Origin: an uncultured Pelagimonas sp.
GTDB taxonomy: Bacteria > Pseudomonadota > Alphaproteobacteria > Rhodobacterales > Rhodobacteraceae
Length of the DNA: 64,000 nt
NCBI GenBank assembly: GCA_947499735.1
Contig: CANMPP010000004.1
Span: 124,001 to 188,000 of the forward strand
Direction of reading: 5' to 3'
Below, piece after piece: positions 44,476-52,163 of the stretch. Each line of letters opens with the position of its first letter. Positions within the stretch are counted from its first letter, which is position 1. The notes under the pieces are model-generated. The model ran no database searches. It had not been told where the DNA came from and saw only the letters and a program-made list of their open reading frames with translations. Made by a program: the position numbers and the translations under genes.

Positions 44476-44994
44476 ATGCATATGACCAAACCACCGGCAG
44501 GGGGCGAAATGCCCATCATAGAATTGCCACTGATCACAGGCGAAACCGTCACCATTGGCGGCACGCGTGAAAAACACATGCTTTTCGTGATCTATCGCGG
44601 CAAACACTGCCCTCGTTGCAAACGCTACCTAAATGGGCTGCAAGAGCGTCTAAACGATTGGTTTGACGCGGATATTGACGTCATCGTTGCCTCAGCGGAT
44701 ACATTGGAAAAAGCCAAAGCCGATCAGGAGGAATTCGGCTGGAGCTTTGATCTGGCCTATGACCTGTCCGAGGATCAGATGCGCGAAATCGGCGTGTATA
44801 TCACCGATCCGCTATCGCCACAGGAAACGGATCGTCGCTTTGCCGAGCCCGCGGTTTATTGTCTGCGACCTGACGGAGTGGTTCAGATTGTCTGCCTGTC
44901 AAATGGTCCAGCCGCGCGCCCAGATTTAGACGAGCTACTGGATGGCATGAAATTCAACATCGCCAATAACCGACCCGCACGCGGGATGGTATAG
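44476..44994 (+). CDS. Redoxin/thioredoxin-like protein with CPRC motif
   Basis: A 172-residue AhpC/TSA-type redoxin. Hydrophobic strand MLFVIYRGKHCPRCKRYL carries a CxxC (C45, C48), followed by DIDVIVASADTLEKAKADQEE and a typical AhpC-like fold ending. It lacks the peroxiredoxin PxxxTxxC context, so a disulfide reductase role seems as likely as peroxide reduction. First gene of the operon with the LLM monooxygenase, aldo-keto reductase and flavin reductase; it may protect or reduce the monooxygenase, but this is inference. Confidence 0.8.
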   Translation: MHMTKPPAGGEMPIIELPLITGETVTIGGTREKHMLFVIYRGKHCPRCKRYLNGLQERLNDWFDADIDVIVASADTLEKAKADQEEFGWSFDLAYDLSEDQMREIGVYITDPLSPQETDRRFAEPAVYCLRPDGVVQIVCLSNGPAARPDLDELLDGMKFNIANNRPARGMV

Positions 44995-45028
44995 GCGCGC
45001 ATCAATAATCGGCGGGGAGGGCCGGATT

Positions 45029-46183
45029 ATGACCATTGTTCCAATCACATCACCTGATTTGACCTCGGCAGAGGTATCGTGGTTTTCGGCCCTCTGTTCG
45101 GATGACTATGCGCAGCTTGGCGTCCCAAATGGCGATCTGCGCTCGTCCTTTCAGCACTGTTCAACCATTTTGCGCGAAGCCGAAACACAGGGGTTTCGCA
45201 ATATCCTCTGCCCGTCCTCTTATCAGGTCGGGCAGGACACGCTAAGCTTTGTTGCAGGCTGCGCACCGATTACGGATAGGATCAACATGTTGGCCGCCAT
45301 TCGGTGTGGCGAAATGCAACCCATCATGCTGGCCCGTACCGTGGCGACATTGGACCACATGCTAGAGGGGCGTTTGACGCTGAATGTCATCTCATCCGAT
45401 TTCCCCGGCGAAAAAGCAGATAGTGCATTTCGCTATCGCCGTTCACATGAAGTCGTTCAGATCCTCAAACAGGCTTGGACACAAGATGAAATCACTTTCG
45501 AGGGCGAGGTCTACAATTTCCAAAACGTTCCAACAGGCCCGGCACAGCCCTATCAAACAGGCGGCCCTTTGTTGTATTTCGGCGGCTATTCCCCTGCAGC
45601 CTTAGATCTATGCGGCGCGCATTGTGACGTCTACCTGATGTGGCCCGAACCCAAAGAACAAATTGCCGAACGCATGCAAGCCGTTAATGCCGTAGCAGAG
45701 GCGCATAATCGCACGTTGGATTATGGTCTACGTGTGCATGTGATTGTGCGCGACACCGAAGCCGAGGCGCGCGACTATGCCGAACATTTGGTTGCGGAAT
45801 TGGATGATGAATATGGCCAATTGATCCGCGAACGCGCGCATGACAGTGGATCTTTAGGAGTGTCCCATCAGGCCCGTGCACGCGAATTGGCAGATCAGTT
45901 TGGATATGTTGAACCCCACCTATGGACTCGGATTGGTCGCGCACGCTCGGGCTGCGGTGCAGCTCTTGTTGGGTCGGCCGATCAGGTTCTCAGCGAATTG
46001 GAAACCTACCACAAAATGGGCATCCGGTCTTTCATTCTGTCAGGCTATCCGCATCTGGACGAATGCAAGCATTTCGGTCAAAAGGTGCTGCCGCAGATGA
46101 AGACCTGCTCACTGCCACATGAATATGGACGCGTGCCCAGCAGCACGCCCGCAACCCCTTTGGGCGTAGGAGAGCGCACATGA
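45029..46183 (+). CDS. LLM-class flavin-dependent monooxygenase, SsuD-like (sulfonate)
   Basis: A 384-residue FMNH2-dependent luciferase-like monooxygenase. It aligns along its length with alkanesulfonate monooxygenase SsuD: LLYFGGYSPAA, VYLMWPEP (W205), LRVHVIVR (R235, H237), RARSGCGAALVG (R306) and LSGYPHLDE (Y340). These correspond to the sulfonate/flavin-site residues of E. coli SsuD (W196, R226, H228, R297, Y331); the Cys54 equivalent is not conserved. The likely chemistry is C-S cleavage giving an aldehyde and sulfite. Aldo-keto reductase and flavin reductase genes follow (4-bp overlap with the former), as in the sulfoquinovose monooxygenase route. Confidence 0.87.
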   Translation: MTIVPITSPDLTSAEVSWFSALCSDDYAQLGVPNGDLRSSFQHCSTILREAETQGFRNILCPSSYQVGQDTLSFVAGCAPITDRINMLAAIRCGEMQPIMLARTVATLDHMLEGRLTLNVISSDFPGEKADSAFRYRRSHEVVQILKQAWTQDEITFEGEVYNFQNVPTGPAQPYQTGGPLLYFGGYSPAALDLCGAHCDVYLMWPEPKEQIAERMQAVNAVAEAHNRTLDYGLRVHVIVRDTEAEARDYAEHLVAELDDEYGQLIRERAHDSGSLGVSHQARARELADQFGYVEPHLWTRIGRARSGCGAALVGSADQVLSELETYHKMGIRSFILSGYPHLDECKHFGQKVLPQMKTCSLPHEYGRVPSSTPATPLGVGERT

Positions 46184-47082
46184 CGCAAGTAGATCGCATT
46201 GCATTGACCGATGATGTCAGCCTCAGCCGCATTGTGCTGGGCCTGTGGCGCTTAACAGATTACGGCGACCATTCCCCAGCCGCCATTCAAGCCCGGATTG
46301 AGGCAGCGCTGACACAAGGTGTGACCACTTTGGATCAGGCGGACATCTATGGTGACTACATGTCCGAAGAGGTACTAGGCAATGCATTCCGCGCAGCGCC
46401 GGCCCTGCGGGACAAGGTGGAAATCGTTACGAAATGCGACATCGTTGCCCCGGTCGGGCGTTACTCGGACAAACCTGTAAAATACTACGATACATCGCGT
46501 GCGCATGTGATGTCTTCGGTCGATCAGTCACTGAAGCTGATGGGTATTGACGAAATTGATTTGCTCTTGATCCACCGACCCGATCCGTTGATGGATCATC
46601 ACGAAACCGGTGCAGCGCTGGATGACCTGATTGCGTCGGGAAAAGTGCGCAGCGTAGGCGTATCCAATTTCCGCCCATGGGATGTAGAATTGCTGCAATC
46701 CGGCATGAAAAACCCGCTGGTGACCAACCAAATCGAAATCAGCTTGATGCGACATGACCCCCTGACAAATGGGGATCTGGCATTCCACCAAAAGGCTGGC
46801 ACGCCCGTTATGGCCTGGTCCCCGCTGGGCGGTGGCGCGCTATTTGCACAAAGCAGTGACGCGCTGCGTGGTAAACTGTCCGAACTTGCAGACGAGCATG
46901 GCGTGGACATCAGCGCGATCGCCATCGCGTGGCTGTTGGCCCATCCCGCGCGGATTTTGCCTGTTTTGGGAACAAACACCCTAGAACGCATTGCGAAAAT
47001 GGGCGATGCGGCTTCCATTAAGATGGACCGGGAGACGTGGTTTGGGCTCTATACGCTTGCATTGGGTCACGAGGTTCCGTGA
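46180..47082 (+). CDS. Aldo-keto reductase, YdhF-like
   Basis: A 300-residue NAD(P)H-dependent aldo-keto reductase. The catalytic tetrad is visible: D52 and Y57 (LDQADIYG), K85 (VTKCD) and H132 (LIHRPDPL). SNFRPWDVELLQ, WSPLGGGALF and the C-terminus VLGTNTLERI are standard. It overlaps the monooxygenase gene by 4 bp, so it most likely reduces the aldehyde released by that enzyme to an alcohol (as SmoB does with 6-dehydroglucose in the sulfoquinovose monooxygenase pathway). Confidence 0.9.
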   Translation: MTQVDRIALTDDVSLSRIVLGLWRLTDYGDHSPAAIQARIEAALTQGVTTLDQADIYGDYMSEEVLGNAFRAAPALRDKVEIVTKCDIVAPVGRYSDKPVKYYDTSRAHVMSSVDQSLKLMGIDEIDLLLIHRPDPLMDHHETGAALDDLIASGKVRSVGVSNFRPWDVELLQSGMKNPLVTNQIEISLMRHDPLTNGDLAFHQKAGTPVMAWSPLGGGALFAQSSDALRGKLSELADEHGVDISAIAIAWLLAHPARILPVLGTNTLERIAKMGDAASIKMDRETWFGLYTLALGHEVP

Positions 47083-47120
47083 TCCCCCTCCTGCGACACA
47101 ACTAACTGACGGATAACATA

Positions 47121-47612
47121 ATGACCGCGCACCCAAATAGCTTTGACCCAAGTGTAGAAGACAGCCGCGCGTTTCGCGATGCATTGGGCCGGTTTGCGAC
47201 GGGTGTCACGGTTGTCACTTGTGCCTCTGATGCCGGGCCACAGGGCATGACGGTGAACAGTTTCACATCGCTGTCCCTAACCCCACCCTTGGTCCTGTGG
47301 TGCCCAGCCAAATCTGCCAATCGGCATGATATGTTTACAAAAGCTGCGCATTTTTCCATCCATATCCTAAGCGACGCGCAAAAAGACCTCTGCATAGGGT
47401 TCGCTAAAGACACCAGCCCGTTTGACACAATAGATTGGCAAGCAGATGCAAACGGCACGCCTATCCTAGCCAATACAATTGCCCGCTTCGATTGCACCCA
47501 TCACGCGGTACATGACGGTGGAGATCATTCGATTCTAGTGGGCAGGGTTGTGAAAGTGGAACTCGGCGCAGGGGATCCGTTGGTGTATTATCAAGGCCGG
47601 TTTCTAGAGTGA
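47121..47612 (+). CDS. Flavin reductase family protein (monooxygenase partner)
   Basis: A 163-residue HpaC/NtaB-type flavin reductase. The FMN-binding core GRFATGVTVVTC, GMTVNSFTSLSLTPPLV and HFSIHILSDAQ is present. It is the last gene of the operon and would supply reduced FMN to the LLM monooxygenase, which cannot reduce its own flavin. It is 38 bases after the aldo-keto reductase and followed by a strong terminator. Confidence 0.9.
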   Translation: MTAHPNSFDPSVEDSRAFRDALGRFATGVTVVTCASDAGPQGMTVNSFTSLSLTPPLVLWCPAKSANRHDMFTKAAHFSIHILSDAQKDLCIGFAKDTSPFDTIDWQADANGTPILANTIARFDCTHHAVHDGGDHSILVGRVVKVELGAGDPLVYYQGRFLE

Positions 47613-47624
47613 AAGCAAAACAAA

Positions 47625-47650
47625 AGGCGCCGCCAAACTTGGCGACGCCT
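47625..47650. terminator. Hairpin terminator between flavin reductase and RTX genes
   Basis: AGGCG-C-CGCCAA pairs with TTGGCG-A-CGCCT, an 11-bp stem with one mismatch and a tiny loop, between converging genes, flanked by an A-rich tract. Confidence 0.75.
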
Positions 47651-47671
47651 CGAAAAGGTTTAACAGTCAAA

Positions 47672-48635
47672 TCAGAATAACAAGAAATCATCCGTTGTTA
47701 TTAGAGACATATCAACGCCTTCCAAAATGATGGCAAGGTCGTTAACCATCACAAAACTGTCCGTAGCATTCAAAGTGTAAACGCTGAACGTGGAAAGCGG
47801 ATCAACACCGATATCGAGCGCGATCAAATCAGTGCCGTCTTCAAAGTCAGTGATCGTATCAACCGTAGCGACACCGCCATTTTGAGTTGTTTCAGTGTCG
47901 ACATCAAATACGAAATAGTCAGCACCAGAACCGCCGGTCAGCACATCGTTACCGGTACTGCCGTACAAAAAGTCGTCATCATCGCCACCATCCAGCGTAT
48001 CATCGCCGGAGCCACCATCGAGCGTATCGCTTCCGATACCACCCAACAGCTCATCATTGCTTTCTCCACCACCGAGAAGATCGGCACCGCCTGATGTGTT
48101 GCTATCGGTTACATCACCATACAAAGTGTCGTTACCCGTACCGCCAAGCAAGGTATCGTCACCGGTAAACCCAATAAGTAGATCGTCGCCAGACCCACCT
48201 TCTAGGTAATCCTCATCAGCTCCGCCATTCAGCTCATCATCACCACCTGCGCCAAACAAATAGTCATTTCCGGTACCGCCAAGAATAAAATCGTCACCGG
48301 TCGCCCAGTCGGATTCATACTGATAATCTCCGTAGAGCCAATCGTCCCCGGCACCACCATAGACTGTATCGTCATCAGCACCACCTTCGATAATATCTTC
48401 ACCATCGCTAGAGGACAGAAAGTCGTCTCCGCCAAACCCTTTCATGTAATCATTGCCGTTATATGTGTGAAAAGTGTTGTCCGAGGAATCCCCTGTCAAA
48501 TAGTGACCGTAATTTGCGGTTGAGGGGTTCGAAGCGGCTGAAAACGAGCCCGTTATTCCGTAATGTGTAATGTGTAATGTGTAATGTGTAATGTGTAATG
48601 GAATAAGTGAAACTTACTGTAGGTGATAGTGGCAT
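47672..48635 (-). CDS. RTX calcium-binding repeat protein, currently frameshifted by a heptamer repeat
   Basis: The RTX body (47672-48499 in frame; C-terminus [10 protein letters not shown]) holds about 12-14 GGxGxDxLx nonapeptides that bind calcium outside the cell, and a T1SS-type ending. No good start exists at its head: only TTG at 48499. Upstream the same frame stays open through [17 protein letters not shown] and through the heptamer run at 48560-48600, but meets TAA before any ATG. The probable true start, ATG at 48635 with AAAGGA 6 bases before it ([16 protein letters not shown]), enters another frame and stops at 48459. Removing one 7-bp unit fuses the two into a 318-residue protein. 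I infer phase variation; a recent loss-of-function or assembly slip is the alternative. A CtrA box lies about 50 bp upstream. Confidence 0.72.
48560..48600 (-). repeat. Heptanucleotide tandem repeat (CATTACA) in the RTX 5' coding end
   Basis: On the - strand CATTACA occurs five times in perfect tandem plus a six-base partial copy, 41 bp in all. The unit length is not a multiple of three, so each gain or loss shifts the reading frame; three units encode seven residues (THYTLHI). Confidence 0.95.
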
Positions 48636-48685
48636 AACTATTCCTTTCATGAAGACGTAGAATAGCCACTTCTTGAGCGCCGTTC

Positions 48686-48702
48686 GTTAATTTTGTATTA
48701 AC
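48686..48702. promoter_or_regulatory. CtrA-type binding site, GTTAA-N7-TTAAC
   Basis: GTTAA (48686-48690), N7, TTAAC (48698-48702) is a perfect match in both orientations, 51 bp upstream of the proposed RTX start at 48635. Confidence 0.7.
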
Positions 48703-48792
48703 AAATGAGTGATCAATCAATTTTTACGCGCGAAAAGAAAACAACAGATGCTTAGCGCCCTAAATATAATTAAAATACAACTTTAAATTGTA

Positions 48793-49281
48793 TTACACGT
48801 GCTCGTCGACCGGGACAAAATCAGATTGCTTGAACGCTTTACGGATCGGCTTGGCACTTAAATCGCTCAATCCCTCTAGCGAGGCCAAAAGCTTCGAAAG
48901 GTCCGGTTCATCCACCCGCTTTGACGCGGCTTTTGGGGAAAACCAACGCCGGGTGCGTTGCCCGCGCTCTTTCCAGTTACGACGCAGCCTTTCCACAACC
49001 ATCGGATAGACGCGTACCTCTACCGGCATAATCTCTCCACCCTTCAGGATTTTGGGATAGCGATAGACGCCAAGCACTTTGTCAGAAATATAGCCCTCGG
49101 CGCCGGCCTCTTCCAACGCTTCAATTGCGGCCGCATCCCATGGCTTTTCGCCATCCATTTCCCATCCCTTGGGCATAACCCAACGCCCCGTGTCGCGCGA
49201 GGTGACCATTAAGACCTGAAGTTTACCCTTTTTATCCCGCGTCAGCGGGAGTGCTGCGATTTGTGTGCCTATCTGTGCCAT
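48793..49281 (-). CDS. Nudix hydrolase (DIPP-like)
   Basis: A 162-residue Nudix protein. TGRWVMPKGWEMDGEKPWDAA leads into the Nudix helix AAIEALEEAGAEG; the usual Arg before the first Glu of REUxEExGU is replaced by Ile, although the EE metal pair is kept. EVRVYPMVVERL and the basic RTRRWFSPKAA segment recall diphosphoinositol polyphosphate phosphohydrolase-type members, which also act on dinucleotide polyphosphates. Activity may be altered by the missing Arg. Monocistronic. Confidence 0.82.
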   Translation of the reverse strand: MAQIGTQIAALPLTRDKKGKLQVLMVTSRDTGRWVMPKGWEMDGEKPWDAAAIEALEEAGAEGYISDKVLGVYRYPKILKGGEIMPVEVRVYPMVVERLRRNWKERGQRTRRWFSPKAASKRVDEPDLSKLLASLEGLSDLSAKPIRKAFKQSDFVPVDEHV

Positions 49282-49590
49282 GTTCTATTTTTCTAACTGA
49301 TACTGCTAAGTAAAACTTTCCTTAACTAAGAAAATCTTAAGAAAATGGATTTTGCTTTCAGGTGATTCTAACAAAAATTACCGATAGAGAACAGCGGCGA
49401 AACAGCTTGAATTTTATGCGGCAATCCTAGCCTCTTTGATATCGTTGAAATTACAGAACGATCATTATTAATCTATCTGACAGCGATGCAACATGGTTAA
49501 CAAATATACATCAAAAACCGCATATACACTTGATCACATTGCGCAGCATGCTACTCAAACCTTCGAAAGATTACTCAAGGGAAACAACCA
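49282..49590. other. A+T-rich intergenic region before the lipoprotein gene
   Basis: About 310 bases between divergent Nudix and lipoprotein genes. Strongly A+T-rich with a short TTAAG/CTTAA-rich stretch and a ribosome site AAGGGAAAC before 49591. No RNA gene or ORF that I can support. Confidence 0.55.
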
Positions 49591-49923
49591 ATGAAAATTT
49601 TAAAGCTCGCCATTTTAGCCCCTGTTCTTCTGGCTGCTTGCGCCAAAACCCCATCTTCCATCGCACCTGTTGCTGTATCTAGCGACGAGTATGCTGGCAA
49701 ATCTTGTGCCGCCCTCACGACAGAATACACATCCACCATTGCCAAATTGGAAGCGGCAGAAAACAAGCAGAAGCAAGCCGTTGCCGCCGACGCGGCTGGC
49801 GTTTTCCTTGTTTTGATCCCACCGTCAGCCCTGATTGGCGACAGCGAAGCAGATGTTGCGCTGTATAAAGGCGAAAAAATTGCGATCGAGCGCGCATTGT
49901 CCAACCAAGGTTGCACAAGCTAA
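49591..49923 (+). CDS. Small lipoprotein with membrane-like segment
   Basis: A 110-residue exported protein. MKILKLAILAPVLLAAC is a lipoprotein signal with lipobox LAAC (Cys17). The mature part has a helix (SCAALTTEYTSTIAKLEAAE) that may form a coiled coil, a hydrophobic segment (GVFLVLIPPSALIGD) and a final GEKIAIERALSNQGC. Two further cysteines (near 40 and 107) could pair. It resembles small YkyB/DUF-type envelope lipoproteins of Rhodobacterales, but I do not recognise a named family. Followed by a strong hairpin. Confidence 0.75.
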   Translation: MKILKLAILAPVLLAACAKTPSSIAPVAVSSDEYAGKSCAALTTEYTSTIAKLEAAENKQKQAVAADAAGVFLVLIPPSALIGDSEADVALYKGEKIAIERALSNQGCTS

Positions 49924-49935
49924 TCGAACCTCTTT

Positions 49936-49968
49936 CTTCGCAAGCCATGTCTTCAACGGCTTGCGAAG
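49936..49968. terminator. 11-bp hairpin after the lipoprotein gene
   Basis: CTTCGCAAGCC (49936-49946) and GGCTTGCGAAG (49958-49968) are a perfect inverted repeat with an 11-base loop, between converging genes. No long T-run, but the stem is strong. Confidence 0.65.
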
Positions 49969-49994
49969 CCTCCGATAGGTGAAACTCTGGCGTC

Positions 49995-50915
49995 CTAATC
50001 CTCTAACGTGCCCGCCATTCCGTTCTCTTGTCGCACCAAATCAATCACCCAATCCCTGAAATCCTGAACAGGCTGCTTGTGCAGGCTGGCGTTGTCGCAT
50101 GACACATAATAGGCCGTGCCGAAATCATGTGTACCTTCGGGCCAAGGAACCAGCGCGCCCTCTGCCACTTGCACGGATGTAATGGATCGCCAACCCAGCA
50201 TGATCCCATGCCCATTGAGCGCCGCCTGCACCGCCTGCACGTAGTTATCAAACACCTGAATCTTGCGACTGGTCCGCACAATCCCCTTTTGACGCAAATA
50301 ATCGGTCCATCCGGACCATGGTTTGCCTGATCGCAATCGCACATCGATCAACCAGGCCTCGGCCAATCCGCCGGAATAGAGCGCTTTTTCGATCAATTCA
50401 GGCGTGCCAACCGGGCATATCACCTCTGGAAACAACAAATGGGTTTCGCAATCCCGCCACCCCCCATCGCCATAGCGCAGGGCAATATCAATGCCACCCG
50501 TCAGCATCGGCAAATCCGAAGGTGGGGTTTGGACATTCACCGTCACATCGGGAAATTGCGAATAGAACAGCGGCAAACGTGGCATCAGCCAGTGGGTTGC
50601 CATGCCCAATGTGCAGCTGAGGTTAATCATTTGCTCACCAAGACCAGCGGCGAAACGGATATCATCAATCGTTTCCTCAATCAGACCCAATCCATTGCGT
50701 GTTGCGCGATGCAATCTCTCACCCGCTTCGGTGGGGACGGCAGGTTTTGCGCTACGATCTAGCAATTTAACACCTAAATCACTCTCAAGCGCCTTAATCG
50801 CTTGGCTGACCGCGGGCGGCGTCACATTTAACTGCTGTGCAGCAACCTGCATGGATCCTGTGCGACAGACGGTGTCAAAGGTGACCAAGAGGCGAAGTGG
50901 AGGCAATCTTTCCAT
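49995..50915 (-). CDS. LysR-family transcriptional regulator (GcvA-like)
   Basis: A 306-residue LysR regulator. The N-terminal helix-turn-helix includes RLLVTFDTVCRTGSMQVAAQ and LNVTPPAVSQAIKALESDLG; the C-terminal periplasmic-binding-like domain starts NLSCTLGMATHWLMPRLP, a GcvA/AmpR-type pattern. It is divergent from the dioxygenase/aldolase pair with a 108-bp shared control region and so probably regulates it in response to a pathway intermediate. Confidence 0.9.
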   Translation of the reverse strand: MERLPPLRLLVTFDTVCRTGSMQVAAQQLNVTPPAVSQAIKALESDLGVKLLDRSAKPAVPTEAGERLHRATRNGLGLIEETIDDIRFAAGLGEQMINLSCTLGMATHWLMPRLPLFYSQFPDVTVNVQTPPSDLPMLTGGIDIALRYGDGGWRDCETHLLFPEVICPVGTPELIEKALYSGGLAEAWLIDVRLRSGKPWSGWTDYLRQKGIVRTSRKIQVFDNYVQAVQAALNGHGIMLGWRSITSVQVAEGALVPWPEGTHDFGTAYYVSCDNASLHKQPVQDFRDWVIDLVRQENGMAGTLED

Positions 50916-50930
50916 AAGTTAAGCATACAC

Positions 50931-50944
50931 TTATCTTATGATAA
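50931..50944. promoter_or_regulatory. Candidate LysR operator TTATC-N4-GATAA
   Basis: An inverted repeat 16 bp upstream of the LysR start and 80 bp before the dioxygenase gene, within the wider near-palindrome CTTATC...ATAAG. It has the T-N11-A form typical of LysR sites. Confidence 0.5.
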
Positions 50945-51023
50945 ATATAAGCACTCTTTTATATTCGATGATTCAGCCGCAAATATGCCTATACAACCTC
51001 CTCCAACCGACCACGGTACGACC

Positions 51024-52163
51024 ATGAATGTAATGACCCCCACAGCCGCAACCGTCACCTTGTCCGAAACAGGTTTGACCGTTCCGATGCCCTCAGGTGA
51101 AAGCGCATATTTCAACTATTACTGGCTGCGCGACAATTGCCCGACCTCTTTCAGTTCGGTCACACGCGAGCGCAGCTTTGACATTTTTCACCTCGAATCC
51201 GCGCCAAAAGCAGCATCTGCTGAGGTCGCAGGTGACACATTGACCATCACCTGGGCGGATGAAGAGCATACCTCTAAATTTCCGTTAACTTTGCTTGAAT
51301 CTTACGCATCCGGAAATCGCCGCGCTGATCCGGCCGATCTGCCACGCAAAGCATGGTTCAGCGATCATTATCCAGACGTGCACCGCGTTAGCTTTGCTGA
51401 CTTGCAAAGCGACAACGCCGCCAAAAAGGCCTGGATTGAATCCATGATCGTGGAAGGTGTGTCCATCATCACCGATATGCCGGACACTGACGAAGCGCTG
51501 ACAGACGCCGCGAATGTGATGGGCAAAGTGCGCCCAACATTCTTTGGCGACTATTTCGACGTCTATACCCATATCAACCCAACCAACACGGCCTACACGG
51601 CATCCGCGCTGGAATTGCACACGGACACACCTGCGGAAGAGCACGCACCGGGCATCCAATTCCTGCACATGCGCGCCAACTCTGTGAAAGGCGGCTTGAA
51701 CCTGTTTGGCGACGGCGTGGCTGCGGCCAATGATTTCCGCGAGATTGATCCAGAAGGTTTCAAACTGCTGTCTGAAATCGACATCCCGTTCTACTGTGAA
51801 CATGATGATTACGACATGCGGTCCTACCAGCGTGTTATCGAACTGGACCAGCATGGCGAAGTGTCCGGCCTGACCATCAGCCAGCACATGTTGGATCTGA
51901 TTGACCTGCCACAAGATGTGTTGGACGCGTATTATCCAGCCTTTTGCCGCTTTGGTAAGCTGCTGCAGGATGACAAATACATCATGAAGTTTACGCTGCA
52001 GGCAACTGAATGTATCGTCTTCGACAACCACCGCATCGTGCATGGTCGTGAAGGTTATACAGCAGATAGCGGATCACGTTATCTGCGCGGCACCTACACA
52101 GATCGTGCAGAAATGCGATCAAACTACCGTGCATTGGTCTCTGAAGGGCGTTTCAAAGAATGA
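51024..52163 (+). CDS. TauD/TfdA-family Fe(II)/2-oxoglutarate dioxygenase, gamma-butyrobetaine hydroxylase-like
   Basis: A 379-residue dioxygenase from the ATG at 51024; no strong ribosome site separates this from ATG 51033. The C-terminal TauD fold carries the iron triad H199-x-D201 (LELHTDTP) and H340 (RIVHGREG), with R352 or R355 near SRYLRGTY for 2-oxoglutarate. The N-terminal part (YYWLRDNCPTSF) is the DUF971/GBBH-N domain of gamma-butyrobetaine and trimethyllysine hydroxylases, but the usual zinc CxxC is reduced to one Cys. It overlaps the class II aldolase by 4 bp. Substrate is probably a quaternary ammonium or amino acid derivative. Confidence 0.85.
   Translation: MNVMTPTAATVTLSETGLTVPMPSGESAYFNYYWLRDNCPTSFSSVTRERSFDIFHLESAPKAASAEVAGDTLTITWADEEHTSKFPLTLLESYASGNRRADPADLPRKAWFSDHYPDVHRVSFADLQSDNAAKKAWIESMIVEGVSIITDMPDTDEALTDAANVMGKVRPTFFGDYFDVYTHINPTNTAYTASALELHTDTPAEEHAPGIQFLHMRANSVKGGLNLFGDGVAAANDFREIDPEGFKLLSEIDIPFYCEHDDYDMRSYQRVIELDQHGEVSGLTISQHMLDLIDLPQDVLDAYYPAFCRFGKLLQDDKYIMKFTLQATECIVFDNHRIVHGREGYTADSGSRYLRGTYTDRAEMRSNYRALVSEGRFKE

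Noticed and set aside
48459-48650. A separate 63-codon reverse gene
   Set aside because: It is the out-of-frame product of the RTX start region (heptamer repeat), not an independent gene.
51285-52043. A 252-codon reverse ORF opposite the dioxygenase gene
   Set aside because: Long antisense frame of a well-supported TauD-family gene; His/Val-rich shadow composition.
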